A DNA stretch of 52,219 nucleotides, from NCBI GenBank assembly GCA_947038195.1, contig CAMQVI010000006.1:1-52219 (forward strand). Reading direction: 5' to 3'. This DNA is from an uncultured Brevinema sp. (GTDB lineage: Bacteria; Spirochaetota; Brevinematia; Brevinematales; Brevinemataceae). Within the stretch, counting starts at the first letter, position 1. Every line of letters starts with the position of its first letter. Position numbers and translations under genes: made by a program. Shown piece by piece: positions 25,236 through 34,130 of this stretch. The notes under the pieces are model-generated. The model was not told the origin of the DNA, made no database searches, and saw nothing but the letters and a program-made list of their open reading frames with translations.

Positions 25236-26885
25236 ATGCGTATTGTATTACTTAGCATGAGTGCTTTATTTTTTGTTTCTTGTGGAGCTAACACCGTAGA
25301 GTTTGACGATAAGCTCAATGATTTCACCCTCGACGATACCCCCTCTTATTTAGAAGTGGACCCTTATAAAAATGCTCCTCTCTCTGCCGTATTAAGACTA
25401 AAAAAGCCCCTAAAAGAGCTGACCATCACCGTTTTAGGACAAGATGATTCTGATATTTCTTATACTTGGAAAGATTCTACTAATACTACTTTTCCTATTG
25501 TAGGCTTGTATTTTGACCACACTAATGCGGTTATATTATCAACTCCTACAGATACTAAAAATATTAAAATAGTTATTACTAATACCCTTCCTGATATTTT
25601 CAAAGGTATCAATGTACGTGTTAATAATAGACCTATAAGCCCCGAAAGAAAGAATTTCCTTAATTTTTTCAATACTGTTGGTAAATTAACAGATTTTTTT
25701 GCTACGGACGATTTTGGTAAAGTTCGTTGGTATATGAAAGCAGATGCAGAATATCATGCTATGAAATTTGACGTTCAAAATGAAAATGTGGTGTTTTCTG
25801 TACTCAATAGTAGTAAACCCGAAATTGTTACTTTTGATATGGTGGGCAAGACTATTCGCACTATAAAAGGCCCTAAGACGCATAGCTATACGGTACCTGA
25901 AGCAGATAAAAGATTCCATCATGATATGTTTTATAGAGATAATGGAAATATTATTGTATTGGATAAAAGCCAGTACGGGGTAGAAGACACCATCCTAGAA
26001 TTAAATCCTAAAGGTGCTATTGTACAAGAAATCGCTATTGGGGAATGGATAAGAAAAACGATAAATGGGAATAAAGATGACTATACAGGATTAGAAAATT
26101 TTATCTATGACTCTTCCGACAATCCTTTTGATGAATACATATCTCCCCATCGTTATCCAGGTATGCCCCCTGAACAAAATGCTATTGATTGGGCTCACAT
26201 TAATGCTTTGAGCTTTGATGAAGAAAGTGATACCCTCTACTTATCTTTCCGTCAACATGGTATTTTTGCCTTTGATTATAACAAACAAGAATTAAAATGG
26301 ATCTACATTAGAAGTGACTATACCCTTCCTGCGGCGAATAAACTGTTCTATAATTTTCCCGAATCAGCCGAGTACGTCTATCAGATACCAGCTTTAGCCC
26401 CTTATATTCTAAAAGGAGCAGAAGGTCCTGACCACCCTCATGCTATCACATACCTAGGAGATGGGGAACTCATGGTTTTTGACAATTCTGGAAATGATGG
26501 AGAATACCCAGCAGAAGGATCACGCCTTTTAGTCTTTAAAGTAGACGAAGAAAATAAGACCGTATCCACCCAATGGGACTACAGACATAGAGGACAAGAT
26601 GGCGAATATACCTATGCTCAAATTGTATCCGATATGGATAAAACCCCTTTCGGAAGTTATATAGGTACTTATGGCTCTCGTAGCCCCTTTACTTATATAG
26701 AAGTATCTCAAGATAAAGCAGTCTTATTTGATATGGGCTTAGATATTTTTTCTATAGAACCTGGAGATAGTGATATCGCCATCCCTATAGCATGTCCTAT
26801 GGCAAGACTTGCTCAAAATGGTGTTTTTATTTATAGAGGAGATTATACTTCTATCTATCCTAGTGCCTATAAATCTAGGGACTAA
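25236..26885 (+). CDS. Arylsulfotransferase (ASST)-family lipoprotein
   Basis: 549 residues with a lipoprotein signal (lipobox FVSC, Cys16). An N-terminal beta domain (about 30-130) is followed by a propeller-like region matching the arylsulfate sulfotransferase family: YHAMKFD, FHHDMFYRDNGNIIVLD, DWAHINALSFDEESDTLYLS with FRQHG, and DHPHAITYLGDGELMVFDN. The His and Arg residues in these blocks correspond to the known active-site set (a catalytic His that is transiently sulfated, with supporting His and Arg). It would move sulfate between phenolic compounds without PAPS, outside the inner membrane. AAAGGAG ribosome site. It lies alone between terminators; no dsbA/dsbB-like partner is adjacent. 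Confidence 0.75.
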   Translation: MRIVLLSMSALFFVSCGANTVEFDDKLNDFTLDDTPSYLEVDPYKNAPLSAVLRLKKPLKELTITVLGQDDSDISYTWKDSTNTTFPIVGLYFDHTNAVILSTPTDTKNIKIVITNTLPDIFKGINVRVNNRPISPERKNFLNFFNTVGKLTDFFATDDFGKVRWYMKADAEYHAMKFDVQNENVVFSVLNSSKPEIVTFDMVGKTIRTIKGPKTHSYTVPEADKRFHHDMFYRDNGNIIVLDKSQYGVEDTILELNPKGAIVQEIAIGEWIRKTINGNKDDYTGLENFIYDSSDNPFDEYISPHRYPGMPPEQNAIDWAHINALSFDEESDTLYLSFRQHGIFAFDYNKQELKWIYIRSDYTLPAANKLFYNFPESAEYVYQIPALAPYILKGAEGPDHPHAITYLGDGELMVFDNSGNDGEYPAEGSRLLVFKVDEENKTVSTQWDYRHRGQDGEYTYAQIVSDMDKTPFGSYIGTYGSRSPFTYIEVSQDKAVLFDMGLDIFSIEPGDSDIAIPIACPMARLAQNGVFIYRGDYTSIYPSAYKSRD

Positions 26886-26907
26886 AAACATATTTATTAT
26901 TATCTTT

Positions 26908-26955
26908 AAAAAATAAAAAGCCCTCTATAAGTTAAGAGGGCTTTTTTTATTTTTT
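26908..26955. terminator. Terminator between convergent genes
   Basis: AATAAAAAGCCCTCT pairs with AGAGGGCTTTTTTTATT, with A and T tracts on either side. Serves the ASST-like gene and, from the other strand, moxR. Confidence 0.9.
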
Positions 26956-27014
26956 GTGTTAAAACACACTTTTTTGAATTGATCTCCGTTTAAACACAAT
27001 ATCAAGAAGATATT

Positions 27015-27998
27015 TTAAGGAATTTCTACTCTTTGTAAAATTTGATCCACTAAAGTGTCGGAAGTCATCCCTTCAGCTTCTGCTTCAAAAGAAATCAAGA
27101 GTCTATGTCTCAACACTTCATGGGCAATAGCCTTGACATCTTCAGGGATAACGTAAGCTCTTCCATCAAAGAAAGCCTCGGCTTTAGCAGCTTTGAGGAA
27201 AGCTAAAGACGCTCTAGGTGATGCTCCCGCTCTAATATATTCTTTTTTAATAGATACAGCTTCAGGGTCTCTTGTAGCGTATACAAGATCCACAATATAT
27301 TCCATTATTTTTTCATCAGCATAGATTTGTTTTACAAAATTTTGTAATTCTAAAACACTATCCTTAGAAACTATTGTTTTAGCCTCAGGAATAATAGCTC
27401 CTCCCATACGGGAGATAATTCTTTTTTCTTCAGCACGAGTAGGATATTCTGCTACCACTTTTAACAAAAATCTATCCATTTGAGCTTCAGGAAGAGGGTA
27501 AGTCCCATCTTGGTCTATAGGATTTTGGGTAGCCATTACGAAGAAAGGATTAGGAAGAGGATAAGTGGTATCCCCAATAGTGATTGTTTTTTCTTGCATT
27601 GCTTCTAATAAAGCAGCTTGTACTTTAGCTGGTGCTCTGTTAATCTCATCAGCAAGGACAAAATTAGTAAATACAGGTCCTTTTTTCACATCAAATTGAC
27701 CAGAGCCTTGATTGTAAATAAGAGTACCTCTAATATCGGCAGGGAGCATATCTGGGGTAAATTGAATGCGATTAAAGTCTAAATCTAAAATCTTAGACAA
27801 AGTACTAATAGCTAAAGTTTTAGCCAACCCAGGTAACCCTTCTACGAGAATATGTCCTCCCGTTAAGAGCCCCGTCATTAAATATTTATAGACAGATTTT
27901 TGACCTACGATTACTTTCTCGTATTCTACTTCAATACGATTTAGTATTTCTTTTTTTTCAGTGGCTAATTCTGTAATACGACGAATATCAGTATCCAT
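27015..27998 (-). CDS. MoxR-family AAA+ ATPase
   Basis: 327 residues. Walker A is GLPGLAKT (54-61) and Walker B VLADEINR (114-121); sensor 1 is MATQNP. An arginine-rich segment GASPRASLAFLKAAKAEAF near residue 255 and the final helical lid are typical. MoxR ATPases act as chaperones that mature or activate partner complexes, usually next to DUF58 and VWA proteins. None is adjacent here: it follows the Rnf-like membrane genes by 46 bases on the same strand, so it could serve that complex. AAGGAGG ribosome site. Confidence 0.9.
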   Translation of the reverse strand: MDTDIRRITELATEKKEILNRIEVEYEKVIVGQKSVYKYLMTGLLTGGHILVEGLPGLAKTLAISTLSKILDLDFNRIQFTPDMLPADIRGTLIYNQGSGQFDVKKGPVFTNFVLADEINRAPAKVQAALLEAMQEKTITIGDTTYPLPNPFFVMATQNPIDQDGTYPLPEAQMDRFLLKVVAEYPTRAEEKRIISRMGGAIIPEAKTIVSKDSVLELQNFVKQIYADEKIMEYIVDLVYATRDPEAVSIKKEYIRAGASPRASLAFLKAAKAEAFFDGRAYVIPEDVKAIAHEVLRHRLLISFEAEAEGMTSDTLVDQILQRVEIP

Positions 27999-28044
27999 GA
28001 TTATTGCCTCCTTAGATAATATTTATATTTTATATTTTTTTAAT

Positions 28045-28581
28045 TTAATAGCAAGCTAAAGACATAACACCTAATATCATCAATTTCAGAACATAGGTAT
28101 GCCTATGATGCAATCTATCAAAATGAAATTTAATACTAATAGAAGTAATAAGCAAGAGAATGATAATAAACCCCCCCACTAAGCCTAGGGAAAAAACAAT
28201 GCTCTCTATAGGGTTATAATGTTTTGCTATAATAGTAGCAAAAACCATAGGAAGAATAGCATCCCCTCTACGAATAAATCCCGATACACTATCTCCTAAA
28301 TGAGAGGCAGGAAGCAGCATATCAATAAAAACACTGAAGATAATTTCTGTTCCTATTAAAGCGAGTAATAAAAGCATTTCCTTTCCTGGGAAATCAAAAA
28401 ATGGTCGTATTAAAATCAGGACCAAAGTCTGAATGAGAACAAAAAAGAGCATACGGAGGGACACCCATAGAGATTCAGATAAAGTGTACGTAAATAACAC
28501 TATCCCCCCCAATCCTATAGCATGCCATGTGAGTAAATTTTCAAAGAAAAGGGCAGAAAAGAAAATTTCCCATAAATGCAT
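28045..28581 (-). CDS. RnfA-like membrane subunit, divergent
   Basis: 178 residues with about six membrane helices. The start EIFFSALFFENLLTWHAIGL corresponds to the RnfA/NqrE opening (FVENFVL...), and the rest matches its layout. The cysteine that normally follows in the first half of RnfA (LGxCP) is replaced (IGLGGIV), and no NC motif is seen in the second half; the only Cys is next to the C-terminus. In Rnf/Nqr these cysteines hold an intramembrane [2Fe-2S] cluster, so that cluster is probably absent. Start overlaps the stop of the previous gene by one base. Confidence 0.6.
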   Translation of the reverse strand: MHLWEIFFSALFFENLLTWHAIGLGGIVLFTYTLSESLWVSLRMLFFVLIQTLVLILIRPFFDFPGKEMLLLLALIGTEIIFSVFIDMLLPASHLGDSVSGFIRRGDAILPMVFATIIAKHYNPIESIVFSLGLVGGFIIILLLITSISIKFHFDRLHHRHTYVLKLMILGVMSLACY

Positions 28582-29198
28582 TAGTCATCTCCTTTTTTGT
28601 GTTTAATACCCATTAAAGCGATCACCCCTGCCACTAAAAAGAAACTTAAGGATTTTAGCTGTATGGAAGATAACCAAATAGAATAAGGGAAGTCTATTGC
28701 TTTTTCATATTCTTTAAATGGGGTTTCCGTACCAAAGGTATAAATAACCCCAAATTCTCCCAAACGAAAATCTAACATTCCATGAGTTAAGAGATCTCTC
28801 ATACAAGAAAACAACACCACTAAACAAGCAATGATAAAAGCCTCAATAAAAGGAGCGTACTCTTGTTCTTCATGATCTTCTAACCACCCTATAAGCATAG
28901 CAGAAGCTGTCATAGAAGCAGGAAATATGAGGGCTAACTCTTTATATAAATACCAATCTACCATTCCTACAGTGAACATATAGAGGGTTCCAGAAAGTAC
29001 TCCAAAGAAAGAAGCTATGTAAAAAGCATCTGTCATAGGTAATTTTTTTTTGAGACTATCAATTACCATAGATAAGAAAGGAAAAATTAGTAGCACCCCT
29101 ATCCCAGCTATTACTCCTTTATAAGCATAATCCATCGTGAAAATAAGAGGATATAATAAAAAACGGATAAGAGGACCATGGTTAAATTGTTTTTCCAT
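28581..29198 (-). CDS. RnfE-like membrane subunit, divergent
   Basis: 205 residues, about six helices. KKKLPMTDAFYIASFFG corresponds to the cytoplasmic loop IPxxxRIxxxI of RnfE/NqrD, LIFPASMTASAMLIGW to its LIxxNCLILGR loop, and FSCMRDLLTHGMLDF to its IREllGxGtl end. The NC pair of the central loop reads AS/TA here, so the [2Fe-2S] cysteine is missing. The gene lies 2 bases after the D-G fusion gene and overlaps the RnfA-like gene. Confidence 0.6.
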   Translation of the reverse strand: MEKQFNHGPLIRFLLYPLIFTMDYAYKGVIAGIGVLLIFPFLSMVIDSLKKKLPMTDAFYIASFFGVLSGTLYMFTVGMVDWYLYKELALIFPASMTASAMLIGWLEDHEEQEYAPFIEAFIIACLVVLFSCMRDLLTHGMLDFRLGEFGVIYTFGTETPFKEYEKAIDFPYSIWLSSIQLKSLSFFLVAGVIALMGIKHKKGDD

Positions 29199-29200
29199 GA

Positions 29201-30832
29201 TTACTCCTTATAATCTTGTGCTATTTTTTTTATGTTAAGCACAGCTTCTATATTGGATCTTAAGGCTACTAATAAAGAAGAGTGAAATCTTGTAGTATTT
29301 TGAGATAAATACTCTTCAAGAGAATCGGGCAAATCATCAATATTATAGCCTACAAATTCTTGTACCCACTCTTTTCTAACGCTATTAGGATATTCCCCAG
29401 ATACACTGATAAGAACTATTTCTTCTAATATATTATCCTTTATTATTCCAATAAGAGATATCTTAATCCTATAACGGTGTAGTTCACTATAGACGAGAAG
29501 CACTTCATCCCCTTCTTCGCCTGTTGCTTGATATACAATAGGATTTTCTGTGGCTTCTATAAGGTATTGAGGAAGAACATCTTTTATTAATTCATAATAA
29601 TATCTCTCTTCTCTTTTTATAAATGTATCATCTTCAATATAATGAACCATAGCGTATACTGTTATAAGAATAGTCACACCTAGCAATATTCTTCTCGTAT
29701 GTAGCTTATGAAACGGTTCAATTTTGAAACTTTGTTTTATTTTATTGAGAAGAGTGATTTTTTCTTGCCCAAAAACAAGAGGCTTGTTGATGAGTTCTAA
29801 AAATGATGCTCCTACGTTAGCGATAATTAGTCCTATCATGTGATTGATAGCTGTATAGTGATAAATGTTAAGAAGAGCTGTAATGAGGGCTGCACTTATG
29901 ACAAAACTCAAATGCCCTCTTTTATTCACAGGAGCAGAAAAATTATCAGTAACTAAGAAAATAGCACAAAACCATAAAGACCCACCTGTAAGGTATAGGA
30001 TAATACCCGTAAAGTCCAAAGTTTCATTGGCAAATACGCTATCAAAAATGATGTTACTTATTATATAAACAGCTATATAGGTTAGGGGATAGGTAAAATT
30101 TATTACTTTTTTAAAAGATAAAAAAGCGTATACTAAAAAAAGAGAAATAAGGGAATTCGTCCCCAGCCATGAATTATAAAAATTAAAAAGGGTATTTTGG
30201 AAAGTCCATTCTTGAATGAGAGACTGATCTTGATACAATTTCATAACATATTCATAGCTTTCCATGTAGGAAGTGTAAAGATAAGACCATTCTTCGTTCC
30301 CTGCAATAATATGATATGAATCTAATAAAGCCTGCCACCAAGTATCGTTCCCTAAAAGAGTGTTAGCTTCTAATACCATAGGGTAAAGTATAGGGACGAT
30401 TAAAGTGTTACTTTGTATATTATACCAGCTGAAAGATAGCGTGACAATAACCCCTAGTAAAATAGGATTAATAATGGCTCTCTTATTGGTAGAAAGAATC
30501 CCCTGCCCCAATCCTAACATTACCACAACCCCTAGAATCACAAGATACCAATCCACTGCGGGAGGGAGCAACAAAACATAGGTAAGTACAGCATTGTGCC
30601 ATAAAATACTATTAAAGAATAGCCGATTTTCAAAAAATTTAAACAGCCATACAATGCAAAAAGCTGTGCCATAAGCAACAAGCAAAGTAGATAATATGGT
30701 ATAGCCAAAGAGGATAAAAGACACAAGGCAAAGAAAACATAGGGCATTAAAATACAAAGAAAAAATACGGTGTGAATAAAGAGGCGTGTGTAAAAAGGGA
30801 GACAAAGAAAAAGCTTTATCAAACGGCTTCAC
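29201..30832 (-). CDS. RnfD-RnfG fusion-like membrane protein without recognisable FMN sites
   Basis: 543 residues. The first 380 or so align with RnfD/NqrB: SLSPFLHTPLYSHRIF at the start, LLLPPAVDWYLVILG, then GILSTNKRAIINPILLGV, and LVTDNFSAPVNKRG matching the xxTDPxSAP motif. After about residue 385 a single helix (ILLGVTILITVYAMVHYI) and a soluble domain follow with the layout of RnfG. The covalent-FMN motif SGATxx is not found where RnfD should carry it. In the RnfG part the TGATxSS site reads TTRFHSS. Start is GTG, behind GGAGG; it overlaps rnfC by 14 bases. RnfD and RnfG are normally separate proteins. Confidence 0.65.
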   Translation of the reverse strand: MKPFDKAFSLSPFLHTPLYSHRIFSLYFNALCFLCLVSFILFGYTILSTLLVAYGTAFCIVWLFKFFENRLFFNSILWHNAVLTYVLLLPPAVDWYLVILGVVVMLGLGQGILSTNKRAIINPILLGVIVTLSFSWYNIQSNTLIVPILYPMVLEANTLLGNDTWWQALLDSYHIIAGNEEWSYLYTSYMESYEYVMKLYQDQSLIQEWTFQNTLFNFYNSWLGTNSLISLFLVYAFLSFKKVINFTYPLTYIAVYIISNIIFDSVFANETLDFTGIILYLTGGSLWFCAIFLVTDNFSAPVNKRGHLSFVISAALITALLNIYHYTAINHMIGLIIANVGASFLELINKPLVFGQEKITLLNKIKQSFKIEPFHKLHTRRILLGVTILITVYAMVHYIEDDTFIKREERYYYELIKDVLPQYLIEATENPIVYQATGEEGDEVLLVYSELHRYRIKISLIGIIKDNILEEIVLISVSGEYPNSVRKEWVQEFVGYNIDDLPDSLEEYLSQNTTRFHSSLLVALRSNIEAVLNIKKIAQDYKE

Positions 30833-32045
30833 TATCGCCCTCCTTGTTAATATTTTGAAGAATAATATCTCCTATGGGGATGAAAGATGGGCATACGCAA
30901 CTGCAGATATTACAAAGAATACATTCTTCTATGTAATGGTCTTTCGCTTTATCATATTCTTCATGACGAACAAAATCAATTAATTTATAAGGCTCCAATC
31001 TAACAGGGCAAAAATCTACACAAGCCGCACAATTAATGCATTCTTGTTCTTTAATATCAAATTGCTCTTCAAAAATCATTATGCCATTCATCGTTTTTGT
31101 TATACTTTTTTCGTGCTTTAAGGATTTCCCTCTCATGGGACCTCCTTGAAACATCACATAGGTGCTCTCTTCGGAAAAGGGACGTAAAAAAACAGTCAAG
31201 GGTGTTCCCATCTTTATAAAAAAATTTCCATATTCCAAACAATAGGCTCCATCCACTGTGATCACCTTTTCTGTAAGAGGTTTATCATAAAATACAGCCT
31301 CATACATAGCAAATATCGTAGAAACATTATGAACTAAACAAGCTACCTCAAGAGTAGAGTCATTTTTTTTCAATTCTTTTTGGGTAACACTCTGGACAAC
31401 AAATTTTTCATAACCATTAGGATAAAAATCAGCTTGTTCTAATATCTCTATTGATTTTCCATAGATATACTGTTCTACTGATGTGCGTAAGGCTTTGTTT
31501 TTTGTGAAAGTAATAACAACTTTTCCAGCCCCTAGTATAGATTTTAAAATTTGTGCCATCTGGAGGATTTCTTTAGATTTTTCTAATAGGAGACGATGTC
31601 CCGCAGATAAAAAAGGCTCTGATTCTAGGGCGTTGATAATTATTGTATCTATATTTCCCTTGGCTTCTTGAAGTTTTAAATAAGCAGGCAAACCTTCTCC
31701 CCCCAAGCCTACTATACCAGCTAAACGAATTTTTTCTATTATTTCTTCGGGGCTTAGGTGGAAGGGGTCATTTAAAATATATTCTTTTCTGGGTGCTAAC
31801 ATATCTGTTTTTAAGACTAAATAGTCTTGTCCATAATGATTCTGGATTTCTTGAGCAATCCCTGTTACAGGGCAATGGATAAGGGGGTCTTTGTTACACA
31901 AGACATCTCCCTCAAAAATTTTCTCTCCCAAAGGAACGCTAAGGGGGAGAACTATAGGAATATAATATTCTTCTAATAAGTCAACATTTTTAATAGCTTT
32001 TTCTTTACACCTATCCTGAGAAATCAGTGCTATTCCTTTATACAT
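30819..32045 (-). CDS. rnfC: RnfC-like subunit with two 4Fe-4S clusters
   Basis: 408 residues, peripheral electron-input subunit of an Rnf-type complex. The flavin/NADH loop is present as GIVGLGGEGLPAYLKL (residues 110-125), the following NGAECEP block is changed to NALESEP, and GGPMRGKSL is intact. Two ferredoxin motifs are complete: C336/339/342/346 and C375/378/381/385. AGGAGA ribosome site. First gene of the minus-strand set C, D-G fusion, E, A. No RnfB (the usual Fe-S partner) is found in the window. Confidence 0.8.
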   Translation of the reverse strand: MYKGIALISQDRCKEKAIKNVDLLEEYYIPIVLPLSVPLGEKIFEGDVLCNKDPLIHCPVTGIAQEIQNHYGQDYLVLKTDMLAPRKEYILNDPFHLSPEEIIEKIRLAGIVGLGGEGLPAYLKLQEAKGNIDTIIINALESEPFLSAGHRLLLEKSKEILQMAQILKSILGAGKVVITFTKNKALRTSVEQYIYGKSIEILEQADFYPNGYEKFVVQSVTQKELKKNDSTLEVACLVHNVSTIFAMYEAVFYDKPLTEKVITVDGAYCLEYGNFFIKMGTPLTVFLRPFSEESTYVMFQGGPMRGKSLKHEKSITKTMNGIMIFEEQFDIKEQECINCAACVDFCPVRLEPYKLIDFVRHEEYDKAKDHYIEECILCNICSCVCPSFIPIGDIILQNINKEGDSEAV

Positions 32046-32224
32046 TTACATTCTCCTAAAAAGAAATACCTATAAATTATATCGTTATAATCCCAAAAAG
32101 TCAATATATTATAAAACTCTATAAAAAGATATTTTTAGTAAATTCACAAAAATATTAGCTTTTCTGTTTACAAAACCATATTATATATAGTATAATAATA
32201 AATATAATAATATTGAGGTTCTAC

Positions 32225-32884
32225 GTGGAAAAAACAGCGCAACAAAAACAGCATAACAATAATAACAATACTAAAAACAATCCATCCCCACAACAGCACA
32301 GACATAATAATAACAATAAAAACAAACATTATAAAAAAGATTCTAGCGTCCCTAAGTGGGATATAGAGGTCACTAAACGAGCTATCGTATTACCAGAAAC
32401 AAAAAGTGATCTCATGAATATTTTAGAAGAAGTGGACCCTGAGGAATTGTTGATGGAATCTTTAGTCGCTAAAAGTAGAGCGCTAAAAAATCAAGCACTA
32501 AAAACCAATACAGAAGAAGAAGAAAAAATAGAGTCTGAAGAAGGCGAATTTATTATAGAAGGGTCTAAAGTGAGAATAGACCTTTCTCAAACTTGCCCTA
32601 TTTGTGATAAACCCATTAGAGAAATCATGTATGCACTTCATGATTATGATCATGATAGATTGGCTCATTTTGATTGTGTTTATAAAAAAGTTTTAACTTC
32701 TGTAAAAGAAAAACTAACAAACAATCGCTATTTAGCTTATTTAGGAAGTGGTTCTTTTGGAATTATGGATCCAGGTCAAGCCAACCAAAAATCAAAAATG
32801 CTTCTTATTGAAAAAATTCATCCTGGTGCTCCCTTAGAAGAGTTACTTCATGGAGATGAAAACAATATAGACGAAGAATTGTAG
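32225..32884 (+). CDS. Asn-rich protein with a CPxC...HxxC zinc-type motif
   Basis: 219 residues, not assigned to a known family. The first 50 residues are Asn/Gln/His/Lys rich and probably disordered; a Glu-rich middle follows. The C-terminal third has TCPICDKPI and, about 25 residues later, AHFDCVYKK, a likely zinc site (CxxC...HxxC). The frame can be read from a TTG at 32213, but that overlaps the ribosome site TGAGG, so the GTG at 32225 is the start. It is 11 bases upstream of recO, so both are probably one transcript; a nucleic-acid role is possible but unproven. A -10 TATAAT stands near 32191. Confidence 0.65.
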   Translation: MEKTAQQKQHNNNNNTKNNPSPQQHRHNNNNKNKHYKKDSSVPKWDIEVTKRAIVLPETKSDLMNILEEVDPEELLMESLVAKSRALKNQALKTNTEEEEKIESEEGEFIIEGSKVRIDLSQTCPICDKPIREIMYALHDYDHDRLAHFDCVYKKVLTSVKEKLTNNRYLAYLGSGSFGIMDPGQANQKSKMLLIEKIHPGAPLEELLHGDENNIDEEL

Positions 32885-32895
32885 GAATTTCCATC

Positions 32896-33540
32896 ATGGA
32901 ACGACATTGCGAGGGTCTCATCCTTTCTAAAAAAGGTTTTGGAGAAGGGCATCTTATTCTCAATTTCCTTGATTCAGAACTAGGGAAAATACGTCTTGTC
33001 GCTTATGGAGCTGCCCTAGAAACAGGGAAGAGAAGAGCTCACACCTTATCAGGGACTTTTTTAGAAGGCTTGATTACGAGTAGCCCTAAAAAACCAGACT
33101 CCTACCAATTATCAGATAGTAAAACAATACTATCTATAGACAATATCAGAGAAGATTTGCGTCCTATGGGCTTCACCTTTTTCACCTTAGAAATCTTAGA
33201 TCTTTTAATTTTAGAGGGAGATCTTTTCCCCTACTACGACCATCTTCTACAGACATTCCAATTATTCAACGAAAGTTTAGACGAAAAATATATTCTTTTT
33301 TTCTTGGGAAAATTTTTAGCTGGAGAAAGCTGGCTTGATATCCCTGAACAGGAAAAACTACAAGAAAAAACTAAAAAATTCCTCAATGATGCCCTCAGAC
33401 ACGATGGGTATTTTTTACAAGGCAAAAACATCTCCCTTTCTAGGCGACGAGAACTTGCCTTTTTTTATGCCCACGCTGTAAAAAGAGCAAAAAATAAAAT
33501 GCCTCACTCTTTAGAGCTTTTAAGATTTCAAGAGCTTTAG
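32896..33540 (+). CDS. recO: DNA repair protein RecO
   Basis: 214 residues. The N-terminal OB-fold is typical: MERHCEGLILSKKGFGEG, LILNFLDSELGKIRLVAYGA, then a basic KRRAHTLSGT. The helical C-terminal part follows, without the CxxC zinc pair that some RecO proteins carry. RecO loads RecA on gapped DNA with RecR (not in this window). GGAA-type ribosome site. Its stop overlaps by four bases the stop of the convergent lipoprotein gene. Confidence 0.8.
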   Translation: MERHCEGLILSKKGFGEGHLILNFLDSELGKIRLVAYGAALETGKRRAHTLSGTFLEGLITSSPKKPDSYQLSDSKTILSIDNIREDLRPMGFTFFTLEILDLLILEGDLFPYYDHLLQTFQLFNESLDEKYILFFLGKFLAGESWLDIPEQEKLQEKTKKFLNDALRHDGYFLQGKNISLSRRRELAFFYAHAVKRAKNKMPHSLELLRFQEL

Positions 33541-33965
33541 TCCCCTGTTTTAACAGCAATAGGGACTAAATTTTCAAATAACACATCTTCTCGGGTAGAA
33601 ACCCCTTTATTCGTCCTAGCAATTAATAAAACGCCTTCTACCCTCATAGAAGTAAATTTACCACCTGTTAAACGAAAAATCGCTTTATTTTCTGATTTCA
33701 ATTCAACAAACTCCGCTATATCCTGTGAAGCGGGAGGAGTTGCCCCTAAATCAATTTCTATTCTTCCATCTCCACGAGCGGTCAATTCAGTGCCTGTAGA
33801 AATATCTGTCACAGGTAAAATTGAAAATTCTCTTTTAATATATTGTACACCTGTTTCTGTCAGAGAATATTTCCCTTGGATACTACGCACAAAAGCTTCT
33901 TCATCTATAACAGAACATCTCGTAAAAAAAAGCAAAGCACAAGAAATCATTATTTTATATATCAT
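33537..33965 (-). CDS. Small lipoprotein of unknown function
   Basis: 142 residues with a lipobox FTRC (Cys17). The mature part is beta-rich and resembles no family I can name. Only 5 bases separate a -10 TATAAT (33971-33976) from the ATG at 33965, and no ribosome site exists, so the message may be leaderless; an in-frame ATG at 33950 would also lack a site. Convergent with recO. Confidence 0.65.
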   Translation of the reverse strand: MIYKIMISCALLFFTRCSVIDEEAFVRSIQGKYSLTETGVQYIKREFSILPVTDISTGTELTARGDGRIEIDLGATPPASQDIAEFVELKSENKAIFRLTGGKFTSMRVEGVLLIARTNKGVSTREDVLFENLVPIAVKTGD

Positions 33966-34050
33966 AATATATTATAACCTAATTTATTTTTTTTGTATAG
34001 AATCTTTCCTTAGATAATTATTTCCAACTATTATGGCACCTAAATATCAT

Positions 34051-34068
34051 GGATTTTCTGAAAAATCC
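34051..34068. promoter_or_regulatory. Small dyad upstream of flgJ
   Basis: GGATTTT-CTGA-AAAATCC. It is followed by CCGATAA, which looks like the -10 of flagellar sigma-28 promoters, but no matching -35 stands at the right distance. Confidence 0.3.
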
Positions 34069-34130
34069 GATAATTATGGGAGAAGATTATTTTCAGTCTT
34101 CACAGGGAAAATAAGAAAGAGGAGACTAAT

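Noticed and set aside
34021-34130. Sigma-28 promoter before flgJ
   Set aside because: CCGATAA fits the -10, but no TAAA-type -35 lies about 15 bases upstream, so I do not call it.
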